DNA of 10,155 nt from the NCBI GenBank assembly GCA_011800805.1, contig MPNW01000925.1, forward strand, positions 50,837 through 60,991. Reading direction: 5' to 3'. The stretch comes from Hirudo medicinalis. Its lineage: Eukaryota > Annelida > Clitellata > Hirudinida > Hirudinidae. Positions 6,772 through 10,155 of the stretch are shown here, in pieces. The translations under genes and the position numbers were made by a program. Each line of letters opens with the position of its first letter. Position 1 is the stretch's first letter. The notes beneath the pieces were generated by a model, which saw only the letters and a program-made list of their open reading frames with translations, had not been told where the DNA came from and did no database searches.

Positions 6772-9700
6772 GTGAGTCTAATTTCTGCGATCGCTTTCAG
6801 ACAATTTTTATTTAAAAAACGATGAGCACTATCTTTAAAAGGTTAAGTACTGCTTGTGATTGTTATGGCATGATAGATGAAATACTATAAACTCTATAAA
6901 CTTACAATATTCCTAAAAACTGATAATTTTCATTTAAATTCAGTTTTCATTGATTATGGTATGCTTATTTACTTTTGCTTTAAAGATTTCACAGAGATGA
7001 TGAGAGCTCTTGGATACAAGAGACTGATATCGATGGAGAACTTCAAGAATCCAACTTTTCCTTTGGTTGCAGAGATCTTAACATGGCTTGCTTTAAGGTG
7101 ACCATTCTTAAATTTGTTCTTTCAAAGTTTTGAGTCCCTAGTAAGCAGTACAACCAATTTTAAAGATCTAAATATTTCTTCAGGTTCGAGCCAAATGCAG
7201 ACGTGCCCAGTGAGATTGACTCAGCTCAAGATAGGATCATCTTCATGAAGTTTATCATAGAGTTTATGGTTGGTTTACATGTCTGCATTTTTGACATTTT
7301 TGGTAAATGCAGTTAAAATTGGTCATAATAACCAATAATGGGATTTCAAAGCATTCTAGTATTTTAGCAAAGAGAAATTTTATTCATTTGTTTTCAATTT
7401 GGTTTTAATATGATTCAATTATGGTATTAAGATAATGAGCAAATTAAAAGCAAAATTGTAATATTTTTAATAGAGAAAAGGAAGAAAACTAATAACAATG
7501 TCTTGAAAGTATGTTTGAGCCACAAAATTAAGTAGGAATAATTAAAACTTTTATGAAATCAAGTTAAAATTGTAATTCATGATGAAACCTTATATTTCCA
7601 AAATGATAATCATATTTTATAATGTTGGTATAATCAATGGTAAATGGTAAAAAAAAAAGGTAAAACTTACAACATAATTTTAAACAATTTGCTGAAATGT
7701 TTTTATATCACAGTTGGTTTACTGCATTCAATTCTACGTTGTTATAATCATTCTCACAAGCTGACAAAAGCCAACACAAAACTAAATCCAAAGAGATTGT
7801 ACGAGGCAGATGGTCATTCGGTGAAAGAGTTATTGAAGGTCACTCGAATTCTGTACGGCGCTTCGTGTTCAAGGAGCTCAAAAAATGAGGAAGATGATCC
7901 AACCTTAAATAGGGATGAATCCATGTCAGTCATGATGGAGCTCGCTGGAAGGGTTGTGATGAATAAATCAATTAATAGCATTTAAATGTTTTAAATAAAT
8001 AAAGCTACTAATTGTAATCATGTTCTTGATATGATGTTTCATTGATAAATTGTGATTCATTAGTAACTGAGCAAATGCTTGTTAATTATTATTCCTCAGT
8101 CTCAAGAACTCACAGAAGCCAGGAAATTGGCTACAGAACTGACAGGCAAAGGGGCAACACTATATGACCTCTTGGGGAGAGAGGTTGACCTAAGGGTACA
8201 CAAAATGTTCATGGATAAAAATGATTGAGATTAGATAGGCATGTTCATTTATTATACATTATGTCTAGTTTTGGAATTAATGCAAACAAGTGATGCAATC
8301 AACTTTTTGTGAGGGCTTTTCAATCCTCATTCTCAATGATAAAATTAATGTCTTCTTGGAAGATTCATTTCAACACAATGCATGAGTTATTAAATTTAAA
8401 TCATGATTTGTAAACTAAAACTAGTTACATATGATTTTTATCAAATATATCTTTTTAATTTATTAGAATTTATTTAAACTATTCAAACCGTGAGTTTACT
8501 TTCGTACTTTTATTTTCAGTTTTATAGATGTTAAAGTAGGCGGAATGTAATTACAGTAAAAGAAATTTTGATAAACGAATCTCTGAGCCATTTTTAATTT
8601 TGTTCCAGAGTATACAAGTCTTAATTTATATTTCATTCCACAGGTAGCCAGGATAGGAGCTCTGTCGAAACAATTGGAATTGAATGACATCGAAAAAACC
8701 ATTGTCCAAGGAAGCAAAGGAATTGAGGTTTGCCGATGAAGTTGACATTGAATGTTATGAATGATATTTCTCATGTCCGTCGACAGCTTTTTATGACAAT
8801 GAAGATTTTAACTAATTACTTATTGTTGCATAACTTTACCAGGATATTTTATTGGATGCAGTAGATTACTGAATGTGTTACTATTTTTCAATAGTTATGA
8901 GAATATATAAAATTTATAATATAAATCAAAAGCACTAGGTCGTTTCATGTAAATTAGACAGTCAGCCAGAAATTGAAGTTAGGACTGTTCTTTTAGATTA
9001 AGTTGTATATGCTTTTGCTTTTGTACACTAATTAAACAAGTTAAATATAATTACAATAAAATGAGTAAAAACACAGTTTTATCTGTTTGGTATTGTATAA
9101 CAACATTTAATAATGAATTATTGTACAGGATGAGATCAGATTACTCATGTCCAAGATAGAGAATGTAGCCTCAGATGAAGCCAACCTTGAGGTGAAAATT
9201 GAGAAGAAGAAGGCAGAATTGGAGAGGAATCGAAAAAGATTTGATGCCCTGCAGACTGTCAGGTGACAGATTTTTAGTTCAAGATGATAATAGGTTACCT
9301 AAAATATTGTATTTGATGATAATATATTCCTTTAAAACTAATATATTAGTAATTAACGTTTCAATTCCAATTGTTGGTGATATTCTTCAAATGTCTGTTA
9401 AAATGTGTGATATTGAAGCAGCTACAGTTGGTGTCAGTATAAATTTCTAAATGAATTGGTAAATGCATTTTCAAGAAGGGTGCAGTCCAAATCATTCTAA
9501 TGTTTTGTTGTAGACCTGCCTACATGGATGAAATGGAAAAGCTGGAGGAAGAACTACAGTCTCTTTATGAAGAATACATGACCAAATATAGAAATGTCTC
9601 TTTCCTTGAATCCATTTATGACAAATACAGAAAATACGAGAAGGATCTTGGAGATGTGAGCAGTTGATATCTGATATATCTTTTATTCAACTTTTTAATT

Positions 9701-10155
9701 TGCAATTAGGCTTGTTTGACTTCCTATGATCCAAATGTGTTATTTTATTTTATTTTATTTTATCAAGGATGGTTTTCATATACTTATTTTAATAAGCTTA
9801 TCTAGAATTTTAGATGGAAGCCATAAAGCTGCATTTTAATGTGTAACCTCACAAACATGGTGATAATCCCTTTTTCAGAATTTTGGTGAAATTATTTTAT
9901 TGAATGTGGAGGTTTTGGGATATTTTGATATTTTTAATTTGGTAAAATCATTGCCATTTTCCCAGATTATTGAGAGTCAAGTGAAGAGGACTCTGGCCAA
10001 GGTTTATGTCCCCAACAAAAATATGTCACTTGCTGATGGTATGTAAAGTTTGGATGCTTCCAATGATTAATTTTGCTGTGTCTGGTAGAATAAAGGTCTA
10101 TAAGCTTATTATAACTGTTTCTTCTAACAGATTTAAACGATGACGACGACGATGA
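6750..10155 (+). CDS. CLUAP1: CLUAP1/IFT38 (qilin/DYF-3), intraflagellar transport complex B protein; 3' partial, 10 exons
   Basis: This is a ciliary transport protein of the peripheral IFT-B subcomplex. In the family, its N-terminal calponin-homology-like domain binds IFT80 and its coiled coil binds IFT20. Exons: 6750-6771, 6986-7097, 7184-7268, 7761-7952, 8100-8195, 8644-8727, 9129-9262, 9514-9655, 9966-10038 and 10131-10155. All junctions are GT-AG and keep frame, giving 321 residues plus a partial codon. Human CLUAP1 has about 413 residues. Landmarks are [11 protein letters not shown] (8-18), [14 protein letters not shown] (84-97), [20 protein letters not shown] (143-162) and [10 protein letters not shown] (209-218). 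The CH-like domain spans about 1-110, with coiled coil from about 140 onward. Alignment from memory with human CLUAP1 is nearly gapless through exon 8, except for about four extra residues in the linker encoded by exon 4. Exon 9 is divergent. The Asp-rich tail starts at the window's right edge. Confidence 0.95.
6986..7097 (+). other. CLUAP1: CLUAP1 exon 2
   Basis: Residues 8-45. Encodes the most conserved block, [13 protein letters not shown], then [18 protein letters not shown]. The acceptor is TTAAAG and the donor GTGACC, leaving a phase 2 junction inside Arg45. This is the front of the CH-like fold. Confidence 0.95.
7184..7268 (+). other. CLUAP1: CLUAP1 exon 3
   Basis: Residues 45-73, with FEP and then [14 protein letters not shown], matching human YEP...DTEQDRVFFIKAI. 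It ends in Phe-Met at a GTTGGT donor, phase 0. A second GT at 7273 would add Val and shift the frame against exon 4, so it is disfavoured. Confidence 0.92.
7761..7952 (+). other. CLUAP1: CLUAP1 exon 4
   Basis: Residues 74-137. [18 protein letters not shown] aligns with human ATKAHIKLNTKKLYQADG and closes the CH-like domain. A Ser/Asp/Glu-rich linker follows that is about four residues longer than the human one. The donor is GTTGTG after Gly-Arg, phase 0. Confidence 0.92.
8100..8195 (+). other. CLUAP1: CLUAP1 exon 5
   Basis: Residues 138-169, ending in [12 protein letters not shown]. This is the highly conserved start of the coiled-coil half. The acceptor is a good TTATTCCTCAG, and both junctions are phase 0. 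Confidence 0.93.
8644..8727 (+). other. CLUAP1: CLUAP1 exon 6
   Basis: Residues 170-197, containing LELNDIEK, equivalent to human LEINETEK with identical spacing. Both junctions are phase 0. The donor, GAG/GTTTGC, is weak but is the only one that keeps the alignment gapless into exon 7. Confidence 0.88.
9129..9262 (+). other. CLUAP1: CLUAP1 exon 7
   Basis: Residues 198-242. Contains [10 protein letters not shown] and [16 protein letters not shown], the diagnostic coiled-coil core of the family. The donor GTGACA leaves a phase 2 junction inside Arg242. Confidence 0.95.
9514..9655 (+). other. CLUAP1: CLUAP1 exon 8
   Basis: Residues 242-289. [15 protein letters not shown] aligns with human PCFMDEYEKTEEELQ, then NVSFLES with NLTYLEQ. 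It ends Asp289 at a GTGAGC donor, phase 0. Heptad-like spacing of Leu/Tyr/Phe continues the coiled coil. Confidence 0.92.
9740..9763. repeat. (TTTTA)n microsatellite in CLUAP1 intron 8
   Basis: Four to five tandem TTTTA/TATTT units within the intron. It has no apparent function, though its length could be polymorphic. Confidence 0.7.
9966..10038 (+). other. CLUAP1: CLUAP1 exon 9
   Basis: Residues 290-313 plus one base. [19 protein letters not shown] is only weakly like the human counterpart. The acceptor TTTTCCCAG and donor GTATGT are both strong, and the frame stays open into the acidic exon 10, so the exon is probably real but fast-evolving. Confidence 0.75.
10131..10155 (+). other. CLUAP1: CLUAP1 exon 10 (partial)
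   Basis: Begins DLNDDDDD after a CTTCTAACAG acceptor and is cut by the window edge. Human CLUAP1 has an acidic Asp/Glu/Ser tail at the same place, which supports the assignment of exons 9 and 10. Confidence 0.8.

Noticed and set aside
6877..6985. An ATG in CLUAP1 intron 1 that reads in frame into exon 2
   Set aside because: Exon 1 at 6750 gives the exact family N-terminus (MSYRDLRN) with a consensus donor, so the in-frame ATG is intronic.
7644..7760. An ATG in intron 3 in frame with exon 4
   Set aside because: The conserved protein joins exon 3 (Phe-Met) directly to LTKAN at 7761. The upstream codons match nothing in the family.
8496..8774. Minus-strand 92-codon open frame
   Set aside because: It runs antisense through CLUAP1 exon 6 and has no motif.
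9199..9450. Plus-strand open frame overlapping CLUAP1 exon 7
   Set aside because: It is the wrong frame for the conserved exon and runs on into the intron.
1..10155. tRNA, rRNA, CRISPR arrays, bacterial operons or promoters
   Set aside because: No tRNA-like cloverleaf boxes, rRNA blocks or regularly spaced repeats were recognised by eye, and the intron-rich animal genes make prokaryotic features irrelevant.

Overview
The window is animal nuclear DNA, AT-rich, with spliceosomal introns (GT...AG), long non-coding spacers, triplet microsatellites and remnants of several transposon classes. The two recognisable genes are a biogenic-amine-like GPCR and the ciliary protein CLUAP1/IFT38. Both point to a ciliated metazoan, most likely an invertebrate. 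I cannot fix the phylum from this sequence.

Layout: (1) About 430-940, minus strand: first coding exon of a class A GPCR, with signal peptide, Thr-rich extracellular tail, TM1 and TM2. The rest of the gene lies beyond the left edge. (2) About 940-1660: its presumed 5' flank, with candidate 5'UTR splice acceptors. (3) 1661-2219: a (TTA/TAA)n tract joined to the decayed 3' end of a LINE retrotransposon on the minus strand. (4) About 2220-4000: no convincing gene, including a somewhat GC-richer stretch with CGT/CAT triplet runs. (5) About 4000-6204: transposon graveyard, with hAT-like subterminal repeats, a hAT-like CAGTGGCG terminus, and a possible degenerate piggyBac-like element carrying a scrap of transposase N-terminus. 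(6) 6580-6749: promoter and 5' leader with an RFX X-box-like site. (7) 6750-10155, plus strand: ten exons of CLUAP1/IFT38, cut by the right edge as the acidic tail begins.

The two genes show no obvious functional link. CLUAP1 acts in intraflagellar transport complex B, and the X-box-like motif 157 bp upstream of its ATG fits the known RFX control of ciliary genes. The exons join in frame at every junction and follow human CLUAP1 almost without gaps up to exon 8, so the gene appears intact. I found no clearly new multi-gene system. The most useful points are the complete CLUAP1 exon model with its X-box, the correction of the GPCR start codon and donor site, and the unlabelled transposon remnants.
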